This document shows, one piece after another, positions 34,345 to 42,499 of a stretch of DNA of 64,000 nt. A program made the translations under genes and the position numbers. Source of the DNA: DATEAV01 sp964513155 (GTDB lineage Bacteria; Chloroflexota; Anaerolineae; Anaerolineales; E44-bin32). Each line of letters opens with the position of its first letter. The stretch's first letter is position 1. Location: positions 1 to 64,000 of the forward strand of contig CAZEMA010000001.1 in the NCBI GenBank assembly GCA_964513155.1. Direction: 5' to 3'. The notes under the pieces were generated by a model. That model ran no database searches and was not told where the DNA came from. It worked only from the letters and a program-made list of their open reading frames with translations.

Positions 34345-35772
34345 CTAGGGGGCCGGCGGGAGAAACCGTTCCAGGGTCCGCCGGGCGAGGTCCCCTACTT
34401 GCCCCACCGCGTCGAGCCGAACGGCCGTCTGTAAGGCCTGCATGGCTGTGGCGGTATCGCCTTGGTAAAGACGCAGCAGGCCGAGGTGGTACTGGGTCCG
34501 AGCACGCAGAGGGTCGAGTTCGACGGCCCGGGTCAGGAATCGTTCCGCCAGGCCGAAGTCGTTAACGAGAAAGCAGGCGTAACCCAAGGCGTCGATTGCC
34601 GCGGGATCCTGGGGACTGAGAACCGCGGCGTTGCGGGCGGCGGGCAAACCAACGGCCTCGACTTCGACTTCGCGACTGAGGGAGAACTCTGCCAGGAGCA
34701 GCCAGAAGCCGGGCTCCTGCGGCGCTAACGCGGCCGCGGTGCGGAAAGCCGCCAGGGAAGGTTGGACATCGCCCAGATCGGCGTAGACTCCCGCGAGCTC
34801 CGCGGCGATGGCGGGATTCGACGGGTCGAGATCGGCCGCCGTCATGAGTTCCGCCAGGGCGCGGTCCATCTGGCCGAGAGCATGCCAATGAATGCCCAGG
34901 AAGAGGTGCGGCAGGGCGGCGGAGGGTGCCGCCGCCTCGGCGGCCTGGAGCTGCGCCAGCCCGTCGCCACCCGCGCGGTCGAGCGCCAGCCCCAGATAGG
35001 CACGGGCCTGCACATAACCCGGCTCCAGCTCTATGGCGCTCTCGAAGGCCCAGGCTGCCATGCGCCATTCGCCCTGCCTGGCAAGCGCCTGCCCCACCTG
35101 CGCCAGTGTGTAGGCTGGCTGCGCCTCGGCTTGGGCGTCGGTGATGCCCCGGACCAAGGCCTGAGCCAGCAGGTTTCCACCCGGGGTAAGGGCATCTGCC
35201 GACCGAAGATGGGGGAGCGCCTCTTCAGGACGCTGGGTGGCGATGACCAATGCCAGGCGCAGCTGGGACTGGCTGTCCGCCGGCTGCAAGCCGGCTAAGG
35301 ACTCCAGCATGGCCTCGGCCGTGGCGCGATCATCCGAGTCGATGGCGATCCGGGCCAGCCGATCCAGGATCCCTGGTTGCTGCCAACAAGTCTCTGATTG
35401 GCTCTGCCAGGTCGCGACTGCCCCCGGCACATCCCCTGATTCCTGGAGCGCGATTCCCAGGAGGCACTGGCGGGAGGGGTCGGGCGGCAGGAGGCGATCG
35501 GCGGCGCGAAGGTGGTCAACAGCGCGGGCGGCGTCACCGGCCGCCAGCGAGGCCGCAGCGGCAAGTGGGTGAAGCTCCCCCATCTCAGGCTCAAAGGCGA
35601 TGGCCGTCTCGAGGGCCTCGACAGCCTCGTTCGATTGCCCGCTTGTCAGCGCGGAGGCTGCGCTCCGCAGGGAGTCCACAAGTGGCCAGGGCACCGCGCT
35701 GGGGCTCAGGACGAGCACCATGGCCATTGCCAAGAGGATATGAGGCCAGCAGGGTGCAAGGCGTTCACGCAC
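34345..35772 (-). CDS. Tetratricopeptide repeat protein with N-terminal membrane segment
   Basis: The 475-aa protein has an N-terminal hydrophobic helix (ILLAMAMVLVLSPSAV), likely a signal peptide or anchor, followed by about ten TPR-like helical pairs rich in alanine and leucine, for example AARAVDHLRAADRLLPPDP, WAFESAIELEPGYVQARAYL and FLTRAVELDPLRARTQYHLG. TPR arrays mediate protein contacts; no enzymatic domain is seen. The start is GTG 35772, preceded by GGAGAAGGAG; a TATAAT box lies 27 nt upstream. No partner can be named. Confidence 0.85.
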   Translation of the reverse strand: MRERLAPCWPHILLAMAMVLVLSPSAVPWPLVDSLRSAASALTSGQSNEAVEALETAIAFEPEMGELHPLAAAASLAAGDAARAVDHLRAADRLLPPDPSRQCLLGIALQESGDVPGAVATWQSQSETCWQQPGILDRLARIAIDSDDRATAEAMLESLAGLQPADSQSQLRLALVIATQRPEEALPHLRSADALTPGGNLLAQALVRGITDAQAEAQPAYTLAQVGQALARQGEWRMAAWAFESAIELEPGYVQARAYLGLALDRAGGDGLAQLQAAEAAAPSAALPHLFLGIHWHALGQMDRALAELMTAADLDPSNPAIAAELAGVYADLGDVQPSLAAFRTAAALAPQEPGFWLLLAEFSLSREVEVEAVGLPAARNAAVLSPQDPAAIDALGYACFLVNDFGLAERFLTRAVELDPLRARTQYHLGLLRLYQGDTATAMQALQTAVRLDAVGQVGDLARRTLERFLPPAP

Positions 35773-35798
35773 GGGCGCCAGGCTCCTTCTCCGGCGGG

Positions 35799-35804
35799 AT
35801 TATA
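35799..35804 (-). promoter_or_regulatory. TPR gene -10 box (TATAAT)
   Basis: A perfect TATAAT on the minus strand at 35804-35799. The predicted start near 35792 gives a 20-nt leader containing GGAGAAGGAG. No clear -35 box is seen. Confidence 0.5.
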
Positions 35805-36135
35805 GTGCGCGCCTGGGGAGAGCGCACAGTGATGAGTCGGCGCCGGGAAGGCCCTCCGCTTGCCGTCCGAGACGGCGGCCGAGGCTGCCTGGCCGATACA
35901 CCGATGGGATGCTGCGGCGGGTACAGCGCCGGTTGGGGTGCAGAAGCACTGCCGGACAAAGAGGATTGAGGCCAGCCCGCGGCTGAACGGGGAGTGGACG
36001 GCCCATGGTCACGAGGGAGCTCCACACTTGAGAAGGCGCATAAGGCCGAGGCGACGCCTCTTGGGCATGCTGGAGGCGGACCGGTTATGTCTGTTGGCCT
36101 AGCGTTGAGGATGCGGCCCCGCGATCCGCGGGCGA
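35805..36135. other. Intergenic region between divergent genes
   Basis: About 330 bases lie between the TPR gene promoter and the etf promoter. A 45-codon plus-strand frame (35835-35969) with a cysteine/glycine-rich middle is open, but it lacks a convincing ribosome binding site. I do not call it a gene. Confidence 0.4.
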
Positions 36136-36164
36136 TTGTCTGAACGCCCACTCGAGGCTATAAT
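36136..36164 (+). promoter_or_regulatory. etfBA promoter
   Basis: TTGTCT (36136-36141) and TATAAT (36159-36164) are 17 bp apart. The start falls near 36171, leaving a leader of about 297 nt before etfB. Confidence 0.65.
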
Positions 36165-36170
36165 CGGGCT

Positions 36171-36371
36171 GTCGATTCCGGGCCGCTCGCCGAGGGTGGT
36201 TCGTGGGAAGGCGAGGCTCCGGAATCGGCTGCACGTCCTTCCTGCCCGATTGGTTAACTCGATCGCGAGCTTTCGTCGGCCGCCGAGTCTGTTCAGATGC
36301 TTCCGCCGGCGCAGGCCGGTGGCATGGAGGGAGGGAAGAAGGCCCAAACGGCCGGGGCTATCCACCCCGGC
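36171..36371 (+). promoter_or_regulatory. Structured leader RNA before etfB
   Basis: Three stable hairpins are seen. Hairpin 1 has a 9-bp stem (36173-36181 with 36219-36227) closed inside by CTCGCC/GGCGAG (36186-36191 with 36210-36215). Hairpin 2 pairs 36303-36310 with 36315-36322 around a GCAG loop. Hairpin 3 pairs 36351-36357 with 36365-36371. Hairpin 1 begins at the predicted transcript 5' end. It matches no riboswitch class that I recognise. It could be a cis-regulatory element or an independent small RNA. Confidence 0.45.
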
Positions 36372-36467
36372 GCTCGAGGGCTTGCCAACAGATCTCATCA
36401 ACGAAAGCCGCGGACCGGCTGTCAGATCACAGACGGGAACTTACATCACACGCAAGAGGAGGTTGCT

Positions 36468-37250
36468 TTGAACATCGTCGTATGCGTCAAGCAGACGCCC
36501 GACACTGCCGCCACGATCACCGTCCAGGACGGCAAGGTCTCGTGGGGGGATGCGCCTCTGGTCATCAACCCCTGGGATGAGTTTGCCGTGGAGCAGGCCC
36601 TGCGGACGAAGGAGGCGCACGGCGGCAAGGTCACGGCGCTGAGCCTGGGTCCGGAGCAGGCGAAGGAGGCGCTCAAGCACGCCCTGGCCATGGGTTGTGA
36701 CGAGGCCATCCTGATCAGCGACCCGGCGCTGGAGGGGAAGGACTCGCTGGTGGTCTCGAAGGCCCTGGCGGGTGCCATCAAGAAGATGGACGCGATCGAC
36801 CTGGTGTTCTGCGGACGCCAGGCAGTCGATAGCGATACCGGCGTGATTGGGCCCCAAGTGGCCAGGCGCCTGGGGTGGCCGGCGCTCAGCCTCGTCGCGG
36901 CGGTGGCGGCGCTGGATCCCAACAGCAAGACGATCACCGTTGAGCGGATGATCGACGAGGGCCGCCAAGTGGTGCGGAGCCCGCTACCGGCAGTAGTCAG
37001 TGTGGTCAAGGAGATCAACGAGCCGCGCTACCCGTCGTTCATGGGCATCCGTAAGGCCTCTCGAACGGAGATCCCCATCTGGACAGCGGCAGCTGCCGGA
37101 CTGGAGGCGGTTCCGGGCGCGGTTCTGTCATGGCCGGAAGTCATCGCCCCGCCCAAGGTCGAAACCCATTGCGAGATGATCGAAGGTACAACACCTGAGG
37201 AGATCGCCGGCAGGCTCGCCGATCGACTGCTCCAGGAGAAGGTGATCTGA
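36468..37250 (+). CDS. etfB: Electron transfer flavoprotein subunit beta
   Basis: EtfB pairs with EtfA to carry electrons from acyl-CoA dehydrogenases and related flavoenzymes; the beta subunit binds AMP or, in bifurcating forms, FAD. The 260-aa product starts LNIVVCVKQTPDTAATITV and has NPWDEFAVEQALRTKEAHGG, DLVFCGRQAVDSDTGVIGPQ and PRYPSFMGIRKASR, all typical. The TTG start at 36468 is supported by GAGGAGG 5 nt before it and by the homologous N terminus; an upstream frame extends through the leader and is not coding. It overlaps etfA by 1 nt. Confidence 0.94.
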   Translation: MNIVVCVKQTPDTAATITVQDGKVSWGDAPLVINPWDEFAVEQALRTKEAHGGKVTALSLGPEQAKEALKHALAMGCDEAILISDPALEGKDSLVVSKALAGAIKKMDAIDLVFCGRQAVDSDTGVIGPQVARRLGWPALSLVAAVAALDPNSKTITVERMIDEGRQVVRSPLPAVVSVVKEINEPRYPSFMGIRKASRTEIPIWTAAAAGLEAVPGAVLSWPEVIAPPKVETHCEMIEGTTPEEIAGRLADRLLQEKVI

Positions 37251-38290
37251 TGTCCAACAAAGTCTTTGCCTACATCGATCATTTCCAGGGGACGCCCACG
37301 GTGTCCTCATGGGAGGCCTTGGGTGCGGCCCGCAACGTGGCGGAGGCATTGGGTGGCGGCGTTACCGCCGTTGTCGTCGGGCATCAGGTCGAGGCTGTCG
37401 CCAAGGAGGCCTTCGAGCACGGCGCCGATGAGGTCCTACTGGCGGACGCCGCCGGGTTGAAAGACTACCGGGCGGAGGCCTACGCCGGTGTAGTGGCCAA
37501 GCTGGCCTCCCAGGGCTCAGTGCAGGTGTTGCTGATGCCGACCTCGAGCCGGACGCGCGAGCTGGCCGCGATGGTGGCTGTTGACCTGGAAACCGGCGTC
37601 ACGCCGGATGGGGTCGCATTCGAGGTCAAGGACGGCCTGGTTGTCGTCACTCGGCCGATCTACGCCGGCAAGCTGCTGATCAAGGAAGTCTGTGGCAAGG
37701 CCAAGCCGCACATCATCACCCTGCGTAGCCGGGCCTTCCCCAAGCCGGAGGCGATTGCAGGCCGGAGCGGCACGCTTACCCGCGTTGAGCCTGCGGTGGA
37801 AGGTACAACCGAGGTCATTGAATACAAGGCCGCCGAGAGTGGCGTGAGCCTGACAGACGCAGCGGTCATCGTTTCGGGCGGTCGGGGCGTCTCGAACAAT
37901 CCCAAGCTGACGCCCCCGGCAGACCTGAAGGATGAGAAGCAGATCGAGGTCTGGAAGGCGCACCAGGGCTTCGGGCTGATCCGGGAGCTGGCCTCGGTCC
38001 TCAAGGCCGCCGTTGGCGCCAGCCGCGCCGCAGTGGACGCGGGCTATGTCCCCTACGCGAACCAGGTGGGCCAGACCGGCAAGGTCGTATCGCCGGACCT
38101 TTACATCGCCTGCGGCATCTCCGGCGCCATCCAGCACCAGGCAGGAATGCGGACCTCCAAGACGATTGTCGCCATCAACAAGGATGCCGAGGCGCCGATC
38201 TTCAAGCTGGCTCGTTTCGGCGTCGTCGGGGATCTGTACGAGCTCGTCCCGGCCCTGACGCAGGCGCTCAAACAGCGGCTCGGCAGGTAG
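37250..38290 (+). CDS. etfA: Electron transfer flavoprotein subunit alpha
   Basis: EtfA holds FAD and completes the EtfAB heterodimer. The 346-aa product has the nucleotide-binding N domain (VFAYIDHFQGTPTVSSWEAL), IVSGGRGVSNNPKL, GASRAAVDAGYVPYANQVGQ, and the FAD motif TGKVVSPDLYIACGISGAIQ ending in the HQAGM signature. Length is somewhat above the typical 320 aa. It begins with ATG inside the etfB TGA (TGATG). No dehydrogenase gene is nearby, so the electron donor is unknown. Confidence 0.95.
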   Translation: MSNKVFAYIDHFQGTPTVSSWEALGAARNVAEALGGGVTAVVVGHQVEAVAKEAFEHGADEVLLADAAGLKDYRAEAYAGVVAKLASQGSVQVLLMPTSSRTRELAAMVAVDLETGVTPDGVAFEVKDGLVVVTRPIYAGKLLIKEVCGKAKPHIITLRSRAFPKPEAIAGRSGTLTRVEPAVEGTTEVIEYKAAESGVSLTDAAVIVSGGRGVSNNPKLTPPADLKDEKQIEVWKAHQGFGLIRELASVLKAAVGASRAAVDAGYVPYANQVGQTGKVVSPDLYIACGISGAIQHQAGMRTSKTIVAINKDAEAPIFKLARFGVVGDLYELVPALTQALKQRLGR

Positions 38291-38445
38291 TCGCGTCCTT
38301 CAACCATTGGCGCGAGGCGGGCGGCCGACGCGGCGCAACGGGCTCCCGAAGGACACACCTGCTCACGCTTTGCGGCCGCAAGCGCCGGGTTGTAGCGATG
38401 GGCCCCTTGAGCAGGCGGGCGGCGCCCCTCCGGAAGATCGTGCAG

Positions 38446-38483
38446 TGACAACAGAGGCGCAGATGTCTGCGCCTCTGTTGTCA
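38446..38483 (+). terminator. Perfect 18-bp hairpin downstream of etfA
   Basis: TGACAACAGAGGCGCAGA (38446-38463) pairs perfectly with 38466-38483 around a TG loop. It lies 155 nt past etfA. It may be a terminator that works in either direction, but the flanking T tract is weak (TTCGCTATG). The length and perfection could also reflect a mobile-element scar. Confidence 0.45.
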
Positions 38484-39023
38484 TTCGCTATGAGGGGGAA
38501 CAAGGACACATCCCCCTGTGGGATGCCGCTGGGACGGATGCGCTTGCTGCTGTGAAGGCCACCGACGCCGATCCAGACAGGACCTTGATCTGGATGTCTC
38601 CCCAGGCCCGTGGCCCACTTCTCTGGGACACTGCTTCGCGGTAGACTGCCCTCCGAACATCGAGCCCTCGCACTCAACCTCAGCCCAATCATGGGTGGAG
38701 AAGGACCACTGCTTCCAGCGCGGCCAGGGCATTGCGCCTTGAGCGCGTCGGCCCTGCCAGACTTGGAGGCCATCTGCTGCAAGCGGGCAAGCGTGATCCT
38801 GCGCTCCTTCTCGCTCCGCACGGAGAAGGCCGCCCGCAGGCGCTGCCGTTGGCTGGGCAGCGATTCTGTCCAGAGCGCTTCCGCCTCTGTCTCCATGTGG
38901 TGCTGCCGTCTCCAGCAATCGTCGGCCGGGCCGACGATTGCCTGACCATTCCGCGTCAGCCGGAACCGGATGGTCCTGTTGCCGGCACCCAACCTCCTCC
39001 CCGGTGAGTCAGTCTTCTTGCCT
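38484..39023. other. Region with possible decayed coding sequence
   Basis: About 540 bases have no intact recognisable gene. On the minus strand a stretch beginning METEAEALWTESLPSQRQRL (ATG near 38897) looks protein-like (helical and charged) for about 55 codons and then loses coding character; another frame continues with NALAALEAVVLLHP and a stop, as if frameshifted. A perfect 11-bp inverted repeat with a CGG loop lies at 38918-38942. I treat this as a possible pseudogene remnant, unidentified. Confidence 0.3.
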
Positions 39024-39052
39024 TTGGTGTTGCCTCGGGCTTCTGCTACAAT
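39024..39052 (+). promoter_or_regulatory. Glycogen gene promoter
   Basis: TTGGTG (39024-39029) and TACAAT (39047-39052) are 17 bp apart, with TGC before the -10 box. A start near 39059 gives a 21-nt leader with GGGAGG 5 nt before the ATG. Confidence 0.6.
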
Positions 39053-39079
39053 TCGCTGAAGCCCGCCTGGGAGGATTCG

Positions 39080-40735
39080 ATGTCGAAGATTGGCGCCTTT
39101 ACCTTCGTCATGCACTCTCACCTGCCCTACTGCCGGCAGGCGGGCCGCTGGCCACATGGTGAGGAGTGGCTGCACGAGGCCGCGGCCGAGACCTACATCC
39201 CTCTCCTGAACGGCTTGAATCGTCTGAAGGACGAAGGGATCCCAGCGCGGCTCACCCTGGGACTGACACCCATCCTCCTCGAGCAGCTCGCCGACGACGA
39301 CGTGCGGGCCAACTTCCTGACCTACCTCGAGGAGAAGATCCAGGCGGCCACCAAGGATGTGCTGCGTTTCGAGGCGGAGACCAACGCCCACCTGGCGTCG
39401 CTGGCCCGCTTCTACCAGGACTGGTACGGCTCGATCCGTCGCGACTTCGTCGAGCGCTATGGCGGGAATCTGGTCCCGGCCTTCCGGCGGCTGCAGGAAG
39501 CGGGCATCGTCGAGATCATCACCTGCGGCGCCACCCATGGTTACCTGCCTCTCCTGAACCGGGACGAGTCCATCAACCTGCAGCTGCGCACGGCGGTCGA
39601 AGCCTACAAGCGGCACTTTGGACGGACTCCTCGAGCGATCTGGCTGCCGGAGTGCGCCTACCGTCCGGCCTATCTTGCCGAGGACGGCCGGGAGCGTCCC
39701 GGGCTCGAGTCTTTCCTGGCCAAGCATGGCCTGGGCCTCTTCTTCGCTGAGACGCATCTGATCGAAGGCGGCCGGCCGGTCGGGGTTGCGGCGGGCGAGG
39801 CGATCGGCCCATACGGGAACATTACCCGACGCTACATGGTGCCCCTCTCGCAGATCCTGCCGGAGCAACCCGCCACGACCTATCTACCCTACTATGTCAC
39901 CCAACCCGAAGTGGCGGTCATCGGACGCAACAACCGCACCGGGCTGCAGGTCTGGAGCGCGGACTGGGGATACCCTGGCGAGTTCGACTACCGCGAGTTC
40001 CACAAGAAGGACGGCGTCTCGGGGATGCGCTACTGGCGCGTAAGTGGCGCGGGCGTCGACCTGGCCGAGAAGGACATGTACCACCCCGACTGGGCAGCTG
40101 GCAAGGTCCGCGAGCATGCGCAACACTTCGCCCGGCTGGTGACCGACCTGCTGCAGGGGTTCTATGGGGAATCGGGGAAGTTTGGCATCCTCTCGGCCAA
40201 CTACGACACCGAGCTGTTCGGGCATTGGTGGTTTGAGGGCCTGGACTGGTTGGAGCATGTCCTGCGGCATCTGGCCGGTTCGCCGGATGTCGAGTTGACC
40301 ACGGCTTCGGACTATCTCGAAGCACACCCGCCGGAGACGGTCATCAACCTGCCGGAGGGTTCCTGGGGCGCCGGAGGGGGCCACTTCACCTGGGACAACG
40401 CCGACACCCGCTGGATGTGGCCCCTCATCCACGCCGCCGAGGACCGCATGGCCAAGGTCGTCGCCGGCCACCGAGAGGCGTCGGGCCCTACCCGCCACGT
40501 GCTCGACCAGGCCGCCCGCGAACTGCTGCTTCTTGAATCCTCCGACTGGCCATTTCTGGTCTCGACGGGGCAGGCAGGCCAGTATGCCGTGGAGAGGTTC
40601 CGCTCGCACCAGGAACGTCTGGAGGATCTCCTGGACTCGGTCGAGAAGGGAACGCCGGATGCGGCGCTGGCGGAGAGGCTATGGGAGCGCGACAAGATCT
40701 TCCCGGAGATTGACTACCGCTGGTACGGCGTATGA
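39080..40735 (+). CDS. 1,4-alpha-glucan branching enzyme, GH57 family
   Basis: GH57 branching enzymes make alpha-1,6 branches in glycogen. The 551-aa product shows the GH57 conserved regions in order: MHSHLPYCR (1), CGATHGYLPLL (2), AIWLPECAYRP with the nucleophile glutamate (3), ILSANYDTELFGHWWFEG with the acid/base aspartate (4), and a C-terminal WGAGGGHFTWDNADTRWMWP (5), then a helical domain. Region 3 and the length match the branching type rather than amylopullulanase. Starts at ATG 39080 after GGGAGG. The stop overlaps glgA by 4 nt, indicating one glycogen operon. Confidence 0.93.
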   Translation: MSKIGAFTFVMHSHLPYCRQAGRWPHGEEWLHEAAAETYIPLLNGLNRLKDEGIPARLTLGLTPILLEQLADDDVRANFLTYLEEKIQAATKDVLRFEAETNAHLASLARFYQDWYGSIRRDFVERYGGNLVPAFRRLQEAGIVEIITCGATHGYLPLLNRDESINLQLRTAVEAYKRHFGRTPRAIWLPECAYRPAYLAEDGRERPGLESFLAKHGLGLFFAETHLIEGGRPVGVAAGEAIGPYGNITRRYMVPLSQILPEQPATTYLPYYVTQPEVAVIGRNNRTGLQVWSADWGYPGEFDYREFHKKDGVSGMRYWRVSGAGVDLAEKDMYHPDWAAGKVREHAQHFARLVTDLLQGFYGESGKFGILSANYDTELFGHWWFEGLDWLEHVLRHLAGSPDVELTTASDYLEAHPPETVINLPEGSWGAGGGHFTWDNADTRWMWPLIHAAEDRMAKVVAGHREASGPTRHVLDQAARELLLLESSDWPFLVSTGQAGQYAVERFRSHQERLEDLLDSVEKGTPDAALAERLWERDKIFPEIDYRWYGV

Positions 40736-42183
40736 GGGTCCTTTTCCTTGCGGCGGAGGCCGCCCCGATCTCGAAGGTCGGTGGTCTGGCGGATGTGGCC
40801 GGTGAGCTGCCGCGTGCCCTGGCCGCCCTCGGCGTCGACGTGCGGCTGGCGCTTCCGCTCCATCGTGCGGTCAGCACGTCGGGGCTGGGGCTGAGGCATG
40901 TCACCACGGTGGATATTCCGGCAGGGGCGCGCTCTGAGCCGGCCGACATCTTCCTGTCGGATTCCGAGGGTGTGCCGCTCTTCCTGATCGCGGGCGAACC
41001 GATCGCCTTGGCCCGCGCTGTCTATGGCGACTCCGGGGAGGATGCCCTCAAGTACACCTTCTTCTCCCTGGCGGCACTTGCCCTCTGCCCGGCTATCGAC
41101 TGGCGGCCAGACATCCTCCATGCCAACGACTGGCACACCGCTCCGGCCGTCCAGTGGCTCGTCCGCCGCAGAGGAACCGACCCTTTCTGGCGAGGCGTTG
41201 CCGCTGTTTTGACCATTCACAATCTGGCCTTCATGGGGGCCGGGGGCGAAACGGCGCTGGCGACGTATGGTTTGCCCCCTTCGGACGATGAGAAACTCCC
41301 CGTCTGGGCCCGCAACGTACCGCTGCCGATTGCTCTCTCGGCCGCGGATTGGCTGACGACCGTCAGCCCGACCTATGCGGAGGAGATTCAGACACCGGGC
41401 TACGGCTGCGGCCTCGAGGGATTCCTCTCGACGCGTAGGGACCATTTGGCAGGCATCCTCAACGGCATCGATCCTGCCACCTGGGACCCGGCCACCGATC
41501 CTGATCTGCATGCCCACTACACATCTCAGGACTTGCTCCCTCGCTCCACCAACAAGCGGGCTCTGCAGGAGGAGCTTGACCTGCCGATCGAGCCCGATGT
41601 CCCGCTTCTCGTCATGGTCACCCGACTCGATCTTCAGAAGGGGGTGGACCTAGCGCTTGAGGCGCTGAGCGGGATGGGCGGGGAGCGTTGGCGGTTCGCC
41701 ATTCTCGGGACGGGCGATCCCGAAATCGCCGAGAAAGCGCGGGCCTTCTCCGAAGGATTCCCGGATCGCGCCCGGACGGTCTTGCGTTTCGATCCCAGCC
41801 TGTCGCGCCGTTTCTTCGCGGGCGCCGACATTGTCCTCCTTCCCTCCCGGTATGAGCCCTGCGGGCTGACCCAGATGATCGCTATGCGCTACGGCTGCAT
41901 CCCGGTCGTGCGCGCAACCGGTGGGTTGAAGGATACCGTCGCCGACTACGCGCCGGGCGGGGTGGGGACGGGGTTTACGTTCGCCGCCGCCTCTTCGATT
42001 GCATTGGCCGAAGCCATCCAGCGGGCGCTCCAGGTCTATGCCGATGGACGCCGCTGGAGGGCGTTGCAGCGCCGAGCCATGGAGGCCAGCTTCACCTGGC
42101 GCCATTCGGCCGAGCGATACCTCGAGATCTACCGTCGGGCAGCGGCCAGCGCATCTGCCCCGGGGCCGGCGATAGGCACCTAG
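40732..42183 (+). CDS. glgA: Glycogen synthase (GT5)
   Basis: GlgA extends alpha-1,4 glucan from ADP- or UDP-glucose. The 483-aa GT-B enzyme has the N-terminal KVGGLADVAGELPRALA motif (sugar nucleotide binding), HANDWHTAPAVQWL, HNLAFMGA, TVSPTYAEEIQTPGYGCGLE, NGIDPATWDP and the C-terminal SRYEPCGLTQMIAMRYGCIP. ATG 40732 overlaps the GH57 gene stop. No glgC is in the window, so the glucose donor is not settled. Its stop codon TAG lies within the CTAG end of repeat copy 2. Confidence 0.95.
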   Translation: MRVLFLAAEAAPISKVGGLADVAGELPRALAALGVDVRLALPLHRAVSTSGLGLRHVTTVDIPAGARSEPADIFLSDSEGVPLFLIAGEPIALARAVYGDSGEDALKYTFFSLAALALCPAIDWRPDILHANDWHTAPAVQWLVRRRGTDPFWRGVAAVLTIHNLAFMGAGGETALATYGLPPSDDEKLPVWARNVPLPIALSAADWLTTVSPTYAEEIQTPGYGCGLEGFLSTRRDHLAGILNGIDPATWDPATDPDLHAHYTSQDLLPRSTNKRALQEELDLPIEPDVPLLVMVTRLDLQKGVDLALEALSGMGGERWRFAILGTGDPEIAEKARAFSEGFPDRARTVLRFDPSLSRRFFAGADIVLLPSRYEPCGLTQMIAMRYGCIPVVRATGGLKDTVADYAPGGVGTGFTFAAASSIALAEAIQRALQVYADGRRWRALQRRAMEASFTWRHSAERYLEIYRRAAASASAPGPAIGT

Positions 42184-42307
42184 GCGTATGATGAGAAAGC
42201 CCTGCTTCCTGGAGTGAGTTCGTATGTGTGGTGGTTGGGGCGGAGCCCCAACCACCACACATACGGTTCTCTTCTCCGGGCAAGAGGGTTCTTGATTACC
42301 CTGCTAG
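42180..42307. repeat. Dispersed repeat copy 2, with 21-bp hairpin
   Basis: Inverted in orientation relative to copy 1. A perfect 21-bp stem (42221-42241 with 42245-42265) surrounds a GGA loop. The arms differ from those of copy 1 at three positions in each, all compensated. The element starts in the glgA stop codon (CTAG) and ends CTGCTAG. Confidence 0.8.
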
Positions 42308-42499
42308 GCAGAAGCGCCCGGCCTCGAGGCTGATAGACGGTCCCTCAGGATGTGCCCGAGCTGCATCGGCCGACGCTGCCCGGCGGCACCGGACGCAACC
42401 GTTTCAACTCCGGAGAATGATCGCCTGCCGTAGGTTGAGTCGCAGCCAGCCGCGCGTTGCCGAAGGCGCTCGCTGGTTGTGCCAATGGGAGGGCTAAGA

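Noticed and set aside
38363..39868. A 501-codon minus-strand ORF reaching into the GH57 gene
   Set aside because: Its second half is antisense to the clear GH57 reading frame, and the translation has no recognisable domain; only a short part in the spacer looks coding-like.
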